Below, in pieces: positions 1-5,908 of a stretch of 6,305 bases of DNA (its first letter is position 1; each line of letters starts with the position of its first letter). The stretch lies in contig JAJZKY010000288.1 in the NCBI GenBank assembly GCA_021803885.1, positions 1 to 6,305 of the forward strand, in the 5' to 3' direction. The notes below the pieces were generated by a model. That model ran no database searches and was not told the DNA's origin. It saw only the letters and a program-made list of their open reading frames with translations. A program made the position numbers and the translations under genes. This DNA is from Planctomycetota bacterium. GTDB taxonomy: Bacteria; Planctomycetota; Phycisphaerae; WQYP01; JAJZKY01.

Positions 1-225
1 CATTGTTGATACAAATGGTTCGTTGCGACGGCGAGCGGCAAGTGCGCCGTGCGGTGTAGAGGCAACCCAATTTGCCGGCGGGTTTGTCCCGCCGTTGCCG
101 CATGGATAGTTTGTAGAATAGATTGCGGCGGCATTCCGGCTCCCGGATGATTGAAGCACTTTCAGTGAAACAATTCACAAAGCGGGTGCGATCATAAGTC
201 GCTCGTTAGTTACGGTCAAGGATGG
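1..225. other. Left-edge stretch with no convincing gene; two hairpins
   Basis: No reading frame here is convincing. On the minus strand an open frame begins with ATG at 134, preceded by GGGAG five bases upstream, and runs off the left edge (44 residues visible, starting MPPQSILQTI). It matches nothing I know and could be the start of a gene or chance. On the plus strand a frame is open from base 2 to a TAG at 107-109 and could be the tail of a gene entering from the left. Two inverted repeats are visible. Bases 76-82 and 88-94 pair perfectly (7 bp, loop TTTGT). Bases 159-182 form a stem of 4 plus 5 bp around a 2-nt bulge and an ACAA loop. Neither has a T-run, so neither is a clear intrinsic terminator, although the second lies about 45 nt past the stop of the minus-strand gene at 226. 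Confidence 0.4.
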
Positions 226-642
226 CTACCTGGTGGTGGCCGGGGGCATGGTCATTTGCCGGACCTGGGCGGGCGTGGGGGAAGCATTATTGAAGTCTTT
301 CAGCCGCAGGTCATATCGATAATCGCGCACAGCCATGAGCCGAATCCGTGAAGCCGAGGGGAGAATCCGGTAGACGGCAAAGACATGGCGCGGCTTGTCG
401 AACAACACCAGCCCCCAGTCGTGCTCGCCGAGCTGCAACGGTATGAGAGTCTCGCCGCGGCCAGCCCCGGTTTGCCGCGGCAGAAGGGTCGCCGCCCGTA
501 TGACATTGCCGATGGGAAAAGATGATTCGTTTGAGCCGGGCCGTGACCAGGCCAGCACCAGCGCATTGGCCAGCAGGCCGATACCCACACACCAGAGGGC
601 CGGGACGAGCGAAATCCGCAGCGTATGTTTTATCTTAACCAT
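226..642 (-). CDS. Small membrane-anchored hypothetical protein (138 aa), divergent from the sigma factor
   Basis: Function unknown. The frame stays open far upstream, but the ATG at 642 is chosen because AGGA lies 8 nt before it and because a hydrophobic segment follows at once. The protein opens with a basic stretch (MVKIKHTLR) and one hydrophobic helix at about residues 10-31, so it is probably an N-terminally anchored inner-membrane or exported protein with a soluble domain outside. The rest reads as short beta strands (LGEHDWGLVLFD, FAVYRILP, IRLMAVRDYRYDL), followed by a DFNNASPTP tail. From memory, short planctomycete hypothetical proteins have a similar 'AVYR...RLLAVRDYRYDL...NN' C-terminal pattern; this is unverified. 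It diverges from the sigma operon with 48 nt between the chosen starts, so the two units may share control. A decayed copy of its first 37 codons lies at 5715-5825. Confidence 0.72.
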   Translation of the reverse strand: MVKIKHTLRISLVPALWCVGIGLLANALVLAWSRPGSNESSFPIGNVIRAATLLPRQTGAGRGETLIPLQLGEHDWGLVLFDKPRHVFAVYRILPSASRIRLMAVRDYRYDLRLKDFNNASPTPAQVRQMTMPPATTR

Positions 643-684
643 CACGCATATCCTACGGCGTCGCGGCGCATATCCGCAAGCGAC
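538..684. repeat. Repeat copy A (gene start plus divergent control region)
   Basis: This is the intact member of a dispersed repeat. It aligns without any gap to 5721-5867 (constant offset of 5183) at about 119 of 147 positions by hand count. The best-kept core, 578-623, has a single mismatch in 46. It covers the first 35 codons of the 138-residue gene and continues through the intergenic region almost to the sigma factor ATG, so the repeat is not limited to coding sequence. Confidence 0.75.
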
Positions 685-690
685 AAGGTA
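643..690. promoter_or_regulatory. Divergent intergenic control region with a 9-bp direct repeat
   Basis: This 48-nt gap separates the start of the minus-strand 138-residue gene from the ATG chosen for the sigma factor. The sequence CGCATATCC occurs at 645-653 and again at 667-675, 22 bp apart (about two helical turns), which is the layout of a paired protein-binding site. The first copy contains the complement of the AGGATA Shine-Dalgarno of the minus-strand gene. No convincing -35/-10 pair was found on either strand. If the sigma factor really starts at the GTG at 748, the control region would extend to about 747. The region is part of the repeat shared with 5721-5867, but the second CGCATATCC is not kept there. 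Confidence 0.35.
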
Positions 691-1227
691 ATGTGGATAG
701 ACAAAAATTGGCCCACAGCGTGTCTTTATTCCGGCGAAAGGGGTCCCGTGGGATCGCAAGAGGATTGGCAGCGCTGGTTCGAGAGCCACAGCGGCCCGCT
801 TTTGCTGCTGGCCCGGCAATGGGGTGCCTCGCGAAGCGACGCCGAAGACATTCTTCAGGATGCCTTTGTGCGATTCTGGAAGCACCGGCGGCGGGTCAAC
901 GATCCGGCGGCGTATTTGTTCCGATCCGTGCGGAATGCGGCGTGCAATCTGGCCCGCGCGCAAGCCAGCCGGCGAAAACGCCAGGAGATTGCCGCAGCGC
1001 CCGAATCGGTATTTGCGCCCGTGGCGGAAGACGGAGAGTTGCGGGCTGCGGTTGAAACCGCTCTTGGCCGGCTGCCGGTGGAACAGCGCGAGGTGCTGGT
1101 GATGAAAATTTGGGGTGGACTGACGTTTCAAGCCATTGGAGCGGTGCTCGGCGTACCGGCCAACACGGCCGCGTCGCGTTACCGCTACGCCTTGGCGGCG
1201 CTGCGGAAAGATATCAAACCGGGTTAA
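691..1227 (+). CDS. ECF-type RNA polymerase sigma factor (sigma-70 family)
   Basis: This is an extracytoplasmic-function sigma factor, which directs RNA polymerase to a small set of promoters in response to a signal. From the ATG at 691 it has 178 residues, normal for the family. Region 2 covers about residues 26-92, with the core-binding and -10 recognition stretch DAEDILQDAFVRFWKH (50-65) and then PAAYLFRSVRNAACNLAR. Region 4 covers about 122-174, with LGRLPVEQREVLVMKIWGG and a helix-turn-helix TFQAIGAVLGVPANTAASR that reads the -35 element. There is no long C-terminal extension. The start is uncertain: ATG 691 has AAGG only 2 nt upstream, while GTG 748 (159 residues) has GAAAGGGG 4 nt upstream and would begin just before region 2. 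A TTG-type or upstream start near 625 would overlap the divergent gene and is unlikely. The gene heads an operon with the membrane protein 3 nt downstream. Confidence 0.9.
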   Translation: MWIDKNWPTACLYSGERGPVGSQEDWQRWFESHSGPLLLLARQWGASRSDAEDILQDAFVRFWKHRRRVNDPAAYLFRSVRNAACNLARAQASRRKRQEIAAAPESVFAPVAEDGELRAAVETALGRLPVEQREVLVMKIWGGLTFQAIGAVLGVPANTAASRYRYALAALRKDIKPG

Positions 1228-1230
1228 TTT

Positions 1231-1686
1231 ATGACTGACTCCTGGGACGAATTGGAGAAAAAACTCGCCGCGCTGCGACCGGATAGCCCGGCGCCGGCCG
1301 TGTGGGAGGGTGTGCGAAAGCGCATCGCGCGGCGGCGATTGCTGCGCCGCTGGGTGGTGTTGGGGCTGGTGATCCTCTTCGGCGGGATGGCTTTGACGTT
1401 TATGTTGCCGCACCAGGCAGTCCGGCCACCGCGACACCAGCCGGTGGCCTTGCCGGTTAAGTTGTCGCACCAGGTAAATCGGCCACTGCGACAGCAGCCT
1501 CTGGTAAGCTCCCGCCGCTTCCCTCGATTTACCTCGCCGCAGTGCAGCGAGGCGGCGTATATGCGGGCGTTGGGGCGCTCATCCGCAGCCTTCCACCGCT
1601 TACTGCTCCAAAACAGCTTGCGGAAGTCGCCTTCGGAACCCCGCCGCCACCCCGAATATTTACCGATACGGGAGATTTTCCAATGA
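1231..1686 (+). CDS. Small single-helix membrane protein, putative anti-sigma or sigma-partner protein (151 aa)
   Basis: It lies 3 nt after the sigma factor stop and overlaps the next gene by 4 nt, so it is almost certainly co-translated with both. Residues 1-40 are cytoplasmic by charge (DELEKKLAALRPDSPAP, then VRKRIARRRLLRR). One transmembrane helix follows at about 41-59 (WVVLGLVILFGGMALTFML). The remainder is a basic, proline-rich stretch ending in YMRALGRSSAAFHRLLLQNS. Cytoplasmic N-terminus, one helix and an external tail is the common layout of ECF anti-sigma factors, but I see no zinc-binding HxxxCxxC motif and cannot name a family. The partner role rests on position. A partial tandem duplication is present: HQAVRPPRHQP and HQVNRPLRQQP, 19 residues apart. 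No good Shine-Dalgarno precedes the ATG, which fits coupling to the sigma gene. Confidence 0.72.
   Translation: MTDSWDELEKKLAALRPDSPAPAVWEGVRKRIARRRLLRRWVVLGLVILFGGMALTFMLPHQAVRPPRHQPVALPVKLSHQVNRPLRQQPLVSSRRFPRFTSPQCSEAAYMRALGRSSAAFHRLLLQNSLRKSPSEPRRHPEYLPIREIFQ
1410..1504 (+). repeat. Two-unit direct repeat, 57-bp period, inside the membrane protein gene
   Basis: Bases 1410-1447 and 1467-1504 match at 30 of 38 positions by hand count, with a period of 57 bp (19 codons), so the frame is kept. Both units encode an HQxxRPxRxQP segment just outside the membrane helix. The similarity fades after each 38-bp block, which suggests an old duplication in the linker. Confidence 0.6.
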
Positions 1687-3800
1687 AAAAGCCATTCATC
1701 TGGTTCGTCACATTCGTAATGTTGTTCGCGGGCCGGGGGGTGTTGGGCGCCGCGAAGCATCCCGCGGCGGCATTCAGCCCGGCCGCCAAGGCGGCATTGC
1801 ATCACCTGGATAGCCTCCGGGCGCATGCGAAAGTGGTTCAATATCATAACCCGGCCGCCAATGCCGCACTGTATTATTACCAGGCTTTTGAGCTGATGCC
1901 TTCAATAAAGGGTCGGGGGATGCATAACCCCCGCCCCAATACTTATCCTTTGAATAAGATCGGGTTGCGGTATCTCCATGCCGCCCGGAAATCACTCAAG
2001 CTTCTGCATCGTGCCGGCGAAATGCCCTATTGCGACTGGGGACATGATTTCGCCCGCTGGGGATGGTCAACATGGCTACCGGAACTGAGCAAGAGCCAGA
2101 TGCTGGCGAGGATCGCCCTGCTCGCGGCGCGGTTTGAGTGGTCCAGAAAGCATTGGAACAAGGCCGCGCAAATCATCCGGGATGTGCTTATCCTGTCGCA
2201 CCGTGTGGGCCGGGACGGAACGACCATAGGGGTGCTGGTCGAATACGATATCGACCAGACGGTCGTAAAAACTGTTACGGAGAATCTGTTTTCACTGCCA
2301 CCGCCGGCGTTGAATGGTCTGCGGAAAGTTCTGGATCAGGCCGCGCCGCCGACACCCCTGGCTTGGGCAATGGTGAGGCAGAATCATTATTGCCTCATCT
2401 GGCTGCGGCGCCTTGTGCGGAAGAATCGTCTGCGATCATTATGGCGATCCATCTATCTTCCGAAGAAGCCGCCATCCATGCCCGCGGATTTCCGGCGCCA
2501 AGTGCTCGCATCCCTTCCGGTTATCACTCAATGGTGGCACGAAACACTGGCGGCGTTCGAGCAACCGTATCCCAAGGCAATGGTTGCGATTAAGCAACTC
2601 TATCGGCAAACAAAGGCGCAATGGCGCAAGAATCCGCAATGGCACAAGAATCCGCTACTTTCCACGGAGCATAGGAACCTCACTATGTCTCGCGATCTCT
2701 ATCGGTTCCAGTGTCTGGCGTTCACCCGATTCGCCATGCTCCGCGCCGCGGTCGCATATCTTCACGGGGGCGTGGCGGCATTCAATAAAATTCGTGATCC
2801 GTTCGGTCGCGGGCCTCTGAGTCTAACCAGGCAGCGCTATCAGATTCTGCTGCGAACGCATCTGAAAATGGGTTATAAACACCTGAACACAATTCGTTTT
2901 GAACGCATGACGGTCCCGCTTAGAGCCGGTGGCGCCGGCCGTTCGATCAAGGGAAGGATAAAATGGACCGCCGGTTCCAAGCCGCCGGCGGGGACACACT
3001 ATGACTTTAATGCCGGGTTATCTCCTCAGTTGTCGCCTGTACCCTACCCGGACAATTGGTTTACACTCAGCAGACAGCAAAAAAAGGTTTGGCGGAAGCA
3101 CTACTGGTCGAAAACACCCGCCGGATGGTCCCGCCGAGAACTCAATGTTGGTGGCTGGCTTGCGGTTTATCCCTTTGGGCCGAACGGAGTCTTCTTCGTT
3201 CCGGCGGTCCCGCCGGGGAAATATATTTTAAATTGCAGTGTACTCAATTCGCTCGCCAGCGCTGCAGTAACCGTGCCGCCGGCCGCCGTGGGGGTTAAAC
3301 CGGCTCCTCTTGATATCGGGGCCATACCCATATTTCGTCAAGCGAACCCTAAAGCCGGCGATGTTGCATCGCCATTTACGCTCCGGAAGCTTGTCGGCCA
3401 CGGCACTCTGAGCCTGTCCCAATTCAGGGGCAAATTTGTGCTGCTGGATTTCTGGGACGTGGTGCGCGGTCCGGGGCGCACCTTGATGCCGCGATTGAAG
3501 CGGATATACGACCGGTTTGGCAAGTCGGGCAAGCTGGTGATCATTTCCATATTATTATATTCACATACCTATCTGAAGTTGGTGCGGAAGTATCTGGCCG
3601 CCGAAAAGATTCCGTGGCAACAGGCATTTATTGGTCGCAGCGGCAGGCAGTACTCTGTTGTGGACGACTACCCAATTAACAGCTTCCCGCAGTTATATCT
3701 GATCGGCCCGAATGGAAGGATTATCAGCACCAATCTTTCCGAAACCGATATGGAATCCATTATTACTAAAGCCATGAAGGGAGCGCGGGCCGGACCGTGA
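1683..3800 (+). CDS. Exported 705-residue protein with carboxypeptidase-regulatory-like and cysteine-less thioredoxin-like (AhpC/TSA) domains
   Basis: The ATG at 1683 overlaps the previous stop (ATGA) and has GGGAG 8 nt upstream. An in-frame extension back to 1542 lacks such support. The N-terminus is a signal peptide (MKKPFIWFVTFVMLFAGRGVLGA), so the protein should act outside the cytoplasm. Residues about 30-400 are mostly helical and unrecognised, with an ANAALYYYQAFELMP segment. Residues about 405-545 resemble a carboxypeptidase-regulatory-like beta sandwich (VPAVPPGKYILNC, then PLDIGAIPI). Residues about 550-700 are a thioredoxin-like fold of the AhpC/TSA or TlpA type: LSLSQFRGKFVLLDFW, MPRLKRIYDRFGKSGKLVII, and the cis-proline loop at SFPQLYLIGPNGR (Pro669). 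Where TlpA-like proteins have WCGPC this one has VRGPG (Arg595, Gly598), and the domain contains no cysteine, so thiol redox activity is not expected. A binding or structural role is inferred. It is the last gene of the sigma operon. Confidence 0.85.
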   Translation: MKKPFIWFVTFVMLFAGRGVLGAAKHPAAAFSPAAKAALHHLDSLRAHAKVVQYHNPAANAALYYYQAFELMPSIKGRGMHNPRPNTYPLNKIGLRYLHAARKSLKLLHRAGEMPYCDWGHDFARWGWSTWLPELSKSQMLARIALLAARFEWSRKHWNKAAQIIRDVLILSHRVGRDGTTIGVLVEYDIDQTVVKTVTENLFSLPPPALNGLRKVLDQAAPPTPLAWAMVRQNHYCLIWLRRLVRKNRLRSLWRSIYLPKKPPSMPADFRRQVLASLPVITQWWHETLAAFEQPYPKAMVAIKQLYRQTKAQWRKNPQWHKNPLLSTEHRNLTMSRDLYRFQCLAFTRFAMLRAAVAYLHGGVAAFNKIRDPFGRGPLSLTRQRYQILLRTHLKMGYKHLNTIRFERMTVPLRAGGAGRSIKGRIKWTAGSKPPAGTHYDFNAGLSPQLSPVPYPDNWFTLSRQQKKVWRKHYWSKTPAGWSRRELNVGGWLAVYPFGPNGVFFVPAVPPGKYILNCSVLNSLASAAVTVPPAAVGVKPAPLDIGAIPIFRQANPKAGDVASPFTLRKLVGHGTLSLSQFRGKFVLLDFWDVVRGPGRTLMPRLKRIYDRFGKSGKLVIISILLYSHTYLKLVRKYLAAEKIPWQQAFIGRSGRQYSVVDDYPINSFPQLYLIGPNGRIISTNLSETDMESIITKAMKGARAGP

Positions 3801-3827
3801 CCAGGCCGGCGCCGGCGCCTTGGCCGG
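3795..3827. repeat. Repeat copy C, spanning the stop of the exported protein
   Basis: This 33-bp stretch matches 5724-5756 at 30 of 33 positions and 541-573 at 28 of 33 (hand counts). In the other two places the sequence is coding, or former coding, for the 138-residue protein on the minus strand (the ALVLAWSRPG part). Here it contains the TGA of the exported protein. After 3827 the similarity weakens, though a faint trace (GATCCGCACACCA) may continue to about 3853. It contains the 12-bp palindrome GGCGCCGGCGCC at 3808-3819. Confidence 0.55.
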
Positions 3828-3893
3828 ATGGAGTTTTGATCCGCACACCATACGTCGCGGGTAGCTCACACGGCCATACCATGGATGCGCCGG
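3801..3893. other. Short intergenic stretch between convergent genes
   Basis: This is the gap between the end of the sigma operon (plus) and the end of the ATPase gene (minus). It is GC-rich and contains the self-complementary GGCGCCGGCGCC (3808-3819), which can fold into a strong stem and might help end transcription. No run of T directly follows, so an intrinsic terminator cannot be claimed. No gene is visible. Confidence 0.4.
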
Positions 3894-5228
3894 TCACGCG
3901 GATGCCAAAAGCCATTGCCACGCCGGACGAATGTCAATGTCGGCGGGGATGTCGGCAACCATCTCGGGGGTCAGGGTTATCACATGCATTGTGGCTTGTG
4001 GATGTCGTTCGTGAGCCGCCACCAAGGAGCGAACTTCCCTTTCCCGCACGGATGGATCGTCCAACTCCGCAGCCACCTGTATCAGCATCGGCGGCTTTCC
4101 CGGCTGGCGTGCCAGAAAATCTACTTCCAAACCGTCTTGCGTCTTGACATACGTAACCTCCAGCCGCCGCCGTTCCAATTCCACCCGCACAAGGGTCTCC
4201 AGCGCATGGCCGCGATTGGCCCGACCGCTTTGGTCGAACACGGGGATCAGCCCTGGGTCCACGGGATATACCTTTCGCGGGTTCACCATGCGTTGTCGCT
4301 CCGAAGTCGCCTCCATCCATAAGGTGCGAATCAGGAAGCAGTCCTCGATATGACGCACAAGGGCATGCAAGGTATCGCGTGCGACGGCCATGCCTTGAGA
4401 TTGGAGTCGGGTATAAAATTTCTCCACGCTAAAGAGTCCGGCGGGGCTGCCCAGCAGATGACGTACCAGCCAGGTCAGTGCCGCCACATGGTTTACCCCG
4501 TGTCGCTCCATGACGTCCCGAAGCATCGCTACATCCACGTACCGCCGCAGCAATTCAAATCGGTCGGCGACCTCAAGACCTTGGGCTTCCGGGAAGCCGC
4601 CGACTTCGATATAGCGAAGCAAGGAATGTTCCATAGCCGACCGCTCCGCCGGTGACGGGGCCTTTATATCACTTGGAACTGGCGAGCCATGATGCCGCAG
4701 AAATTCCCCGAAACCAAACGGATGTAGGAGGACCTCCCAACCTCGACCGCGCATGCTCGTAGCCACTTCGCGGCTCAAAAGTGCGGCGGATGATCCACTG
4801 AGGAATATCTCCACCTTTTCGGTATCCAGAAGCCGCCGCACAAAACGCTCCCACCCGGTGACTTGCTGGATTTCGTCCAGGCACCAGGTAACCATCTGGC
4901 GTCCGCGGAAAGCCGGAAAGCGGCGGTAGTATTCTTCCACCAACAGAGCGAGGTGTCGGGCTTCCATCCCGGCCAGGCGCTCATCCTCAAAGTTGATGTA
5001 TGGCAAACGTTCCTGCGGCACTCCGGAGACCAGCCGTTCCTGACGCAGTTGATGCAGGAACGTGGTTTTCCCGGCCCGACGCATGCCGATCACGGCGGTC
5101 GCCTTTCCCGGCAGGCTCACACGTCCATGAACCCGCCGTGGCGTTCTCTCCGGAATGGCGGTGGACACGGAGGCGGCAAGCTGCTCGCCCAGATGCAATC
5201 TCAGGATGCCGGCGAGGTTGTCAGGCAT
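3894..5228 (-). CDS. P-loop ATPase of the AAA_14/DUF4143 family
   Basis: 444 residues, the usual size for this family. The AAA core holds Walker A GMRRAGKTT (48-56), Walker B VTWCLDE (113-119, Asp118 and Glu119 for metal and catalysis), a sensor-like strand IFLSGSSAALLS (141-152), and RGRGWEVLLHPFGFGEFLRHH. A middle helical part follows (YIEVGGFPEAQ; LRDVMERHGV). The C-terminal DUF4143 part has HALETLVRVELERR, GLEVDFLAR (367-373) and LIQVAAEL (382-389). The E...ExD...xQV pattern recalls the PD-(D/E)xK nuclease fold, with Gln384 where an active enzyme has E or D and no following Lys, so nuclease activity is doubtful. The biological role of the family is poorly defined. The ATG at 5228 is chosen because AAGGAG lies 9 nt upstream; a TTG at 5264 would put the start inside the TATAAT box. 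It appears to be a lone gene under its own palindromic control region. Confidence 0.92.
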   Translation of the reverse strand: MPDNLAGILRLHLGEQLAASVSTAIPERTPRRVHGRVSLPGKATAVIGMRRAGKTTFLHQLRQERLVSGVPQERLPYINFEDERLAGMEARHLALLVEEYYRRFPAFRGRQMVTWCLDEIQQVTGWERFVRRLLDTEKVEIFLSGSSAALLSREVATSMRGRGWEVLLHPFGFGEFLRHHGSPVPSDIKAPSPAERSAMEHSLLRYIEVGGFPEAQGLEVADRFELLRRYVDVAMLRDVMERHGVNHVAALTWLVRHLLGSPAGLFSVEKFYTRLQSQGMAVARDTLHALVRHIEDCFLIRTLWMEATSERQRMVNPRKVYPVDPGLIPVFDQSGRANRGHALETLVRVELERRRLEVTYVKTQDGLEVDFLARQPGKPPMLIQVAAELDDPSVREREVRSLVAAHERHPQATMHVITLTPEMVADIPADIDIRPAWQWLLASA

Positions 5229-5280
5229 GTTATAATTCTCCTTATCACAAGGAGAATTATACAATAAATTCTCCTTATAG
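5229..5280 (-). promoter_or_regulatory. Palindromic promoter/operator of the ATPase gene, three copies of AAGGAGAATT
   Basis: On the minus strand this leader reads with a perfect TATAAT box (complement of 5256-5261) and then AAGGAG (complement of 5238-5243), 9 nt before the ATG. Bases 5231-5243 and 5249-5261 are a perfect 13-bp inverted repeat around ATCAC, so the two arms contain the -10 box and the ribosome binding site. A third copy of the half-site lies at 5267-5278: ATAAGGAGAATT on the minus strand, identical to the complement of 5234-5245 and 33 bp away. No good -35 is seen; the best-placed hexamer is CTTTCT at 17 bp. A repressor bound to the palindrome would block polymerase, and the folded RNA could hide the ribosome binding site. 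Both mechanisms are inferred. Confidence 0.7.
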
Positions 5281-5309
5281 AAAGTAGAATACCCTGGAAG
5301 GACGATTTG

Positions 5310-5714
5310 TCAATTTGTTGCTTGCCGCACCGCAAGTATCTGGTCGCCTGCGATGTAGGGCCGTAATGCCATCACATCATGCAGATGTTGGAATCGGGCA
5401 GGCTGTTTTTGACCCAGCCGCCCCGCTTTCTCCACAGCCGCGGGCAATTGCTTTGAGTTTGGTGCCGCGCAATTCCAATTCGTTGATACGCTGCTGATAG
5501 GCTTGTTCGGTACGTACATCCATGTCGCTTCGGCCAATTCGGAGGCCCCGCCTCCGGCGGCCTTCGTTCTTTTATCGGACCGATCACGCGAAGGGCTGTA
5601 GACGAAGAGACCATATTTTTTCGTAAAAATTGGATTTGCTTTTTTTGGGGGGACATACTTTAACCGGTGGTCAGGCTCGTCGGGAGTCTGAACTGGCCGA
5701 AAGGCCGTGAACGG
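5310..5714 (-). other. Gene-poor stretch with a long stop-free frame; possible gene remnant
   Basis: No gene can be named here. One minus-strand frame is open without a stop from 5714 to a TGA at 5310-5312 (134 codons), in the same frame as the decayed gene start at 5715-5825 and separated from it only by a TAA. It has no ATG or GTG near its beginning; the first usual starts are TTG 5537 and ATG 5519. It reads plausibly in parts (KKYGLFVYSPSRDRSDKRTK; PARFQHLHDVMALRPYIAGD). A second frame starting at ATG 5523 (MDVRTEQAYQQRINELELRG) looks like a helix and would join the first near 5450 by skipping one base, which could mean a frameshifted small gene. Also seen are a hairpin at 5541-5555 (GGAGGC, loop CCC, GCCTCC), T7 followed by G6 at 5640-5652, and a GGCC-GAAA-GGCC hairpin at 5695-5706. 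Confidence 0.3.
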
Positions 5715-5825
5715 TTACCCGGGCCGTGACCAGATCGGCGCCGGCGCCTTGACCGGCAGACCGATACCCACACACCAGAGGGCCGGAACGAGCGAAATCC
5801 GCAGCGCGTGCTTGATCCTGGCTCT
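5715..5825 (-). pseudogene. Decayed 5' fragment of a paralogue of the 138-residue membrane protein
   Basis: Translated on the minus strand this matches the first 37 codons of the gene at 226-642. LRISLVPALWCVGIGL is unchanged, preceded by RARIKHA against MVKIKHT, and followed by PVKAPAPIWSRPG against LANALVLAWSRPG. The ATG has become AGA (5823-5825), and a TAA (5715-5717) ends the frame directly after SRPG. The rest of the parent gene is missing and the sequence beyond is unrelated to it. With no start, an early stop and no body, it cannot make the parent protein. The two near-silent differences in the central block suggest that the copy either arose recently or was once under selection as coding sequence. 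Confidence 0.75.
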
Positions 5826-5867
5826 CGCGCCTATCCTACGACTTCGCCGCGCTCGCCCGCAAGCGAC
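5721..5867. repeat. Repeat copy B
   Basis: This copy aligns gap-free to 538-684 in the same orientation and includes the decayed gene start and the sequence that would lie between it and a sigma factor gene. The similarity stops at the shared GCAAGCGAC, 7 nt before the sigma ATG in copy A, and no sigma factor follows here. Most differences are transitions. No flanking target duplication or terminal inverted repeat was found. Confidence 0.75.
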
Positions 5868-5908
5868 CATGCAGGCTTGGCGTCTCGCCGGCGGCGCAGC
5901 CGCAGCTC

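Noticed and set aside
76..94. 7-bp perfect hairpin as an intrinsic terminator
   Set aside because: There is no T-run after the stem on either strand.
643..1470. Minus-strand upstream extension of the 138-residue gene to a 414-residue frame
   Set aside because: It lies antisense to the clear ECF sigma factor and reads as low-quality Arg/Pro/His-rich sequence. The ATG at 642 has a good ribosome binding site and starts directly before a membrane helix.
1542..1682. Upstream in-frame extension of the exported protein
   Set aside because: It would hide the signal peptide 47 residues inside the protein and overlap the membrane protein gene by 145 nt. The ATGA overlap start has a proper ribosome binding site.
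1224..1847. 207-residue minus-strand frame
   Set aside because: It is antisense to the coupled membrane protein and exported protein genes and has no recognisable domain. It is a shadow of GC-rich codons.
5229..5264. TTG start adding 12 residues (MYNSPCDKENYN) to the ATPase
   Set aside because: Those codons are the promoter palindrome and TATAAT box themselves, and the ATG at 5228 has AAGGAG at 9 nt.
3885..5267. Several plus-strand frames of 69-145 residues opposite the ATPase
   Set aside because: They are antisense to a gene with clear Walker A and B motifs and show no domain of their own.
5541..5560. GGAGGC/GCCTCC hairpin as a terminator
   Set aside because: A competing CCGCC/GGCGG stem overlaps it, the following T-rich stretch is broken (TTCGTTCTTTT), and no plus-strand gene precedes it.
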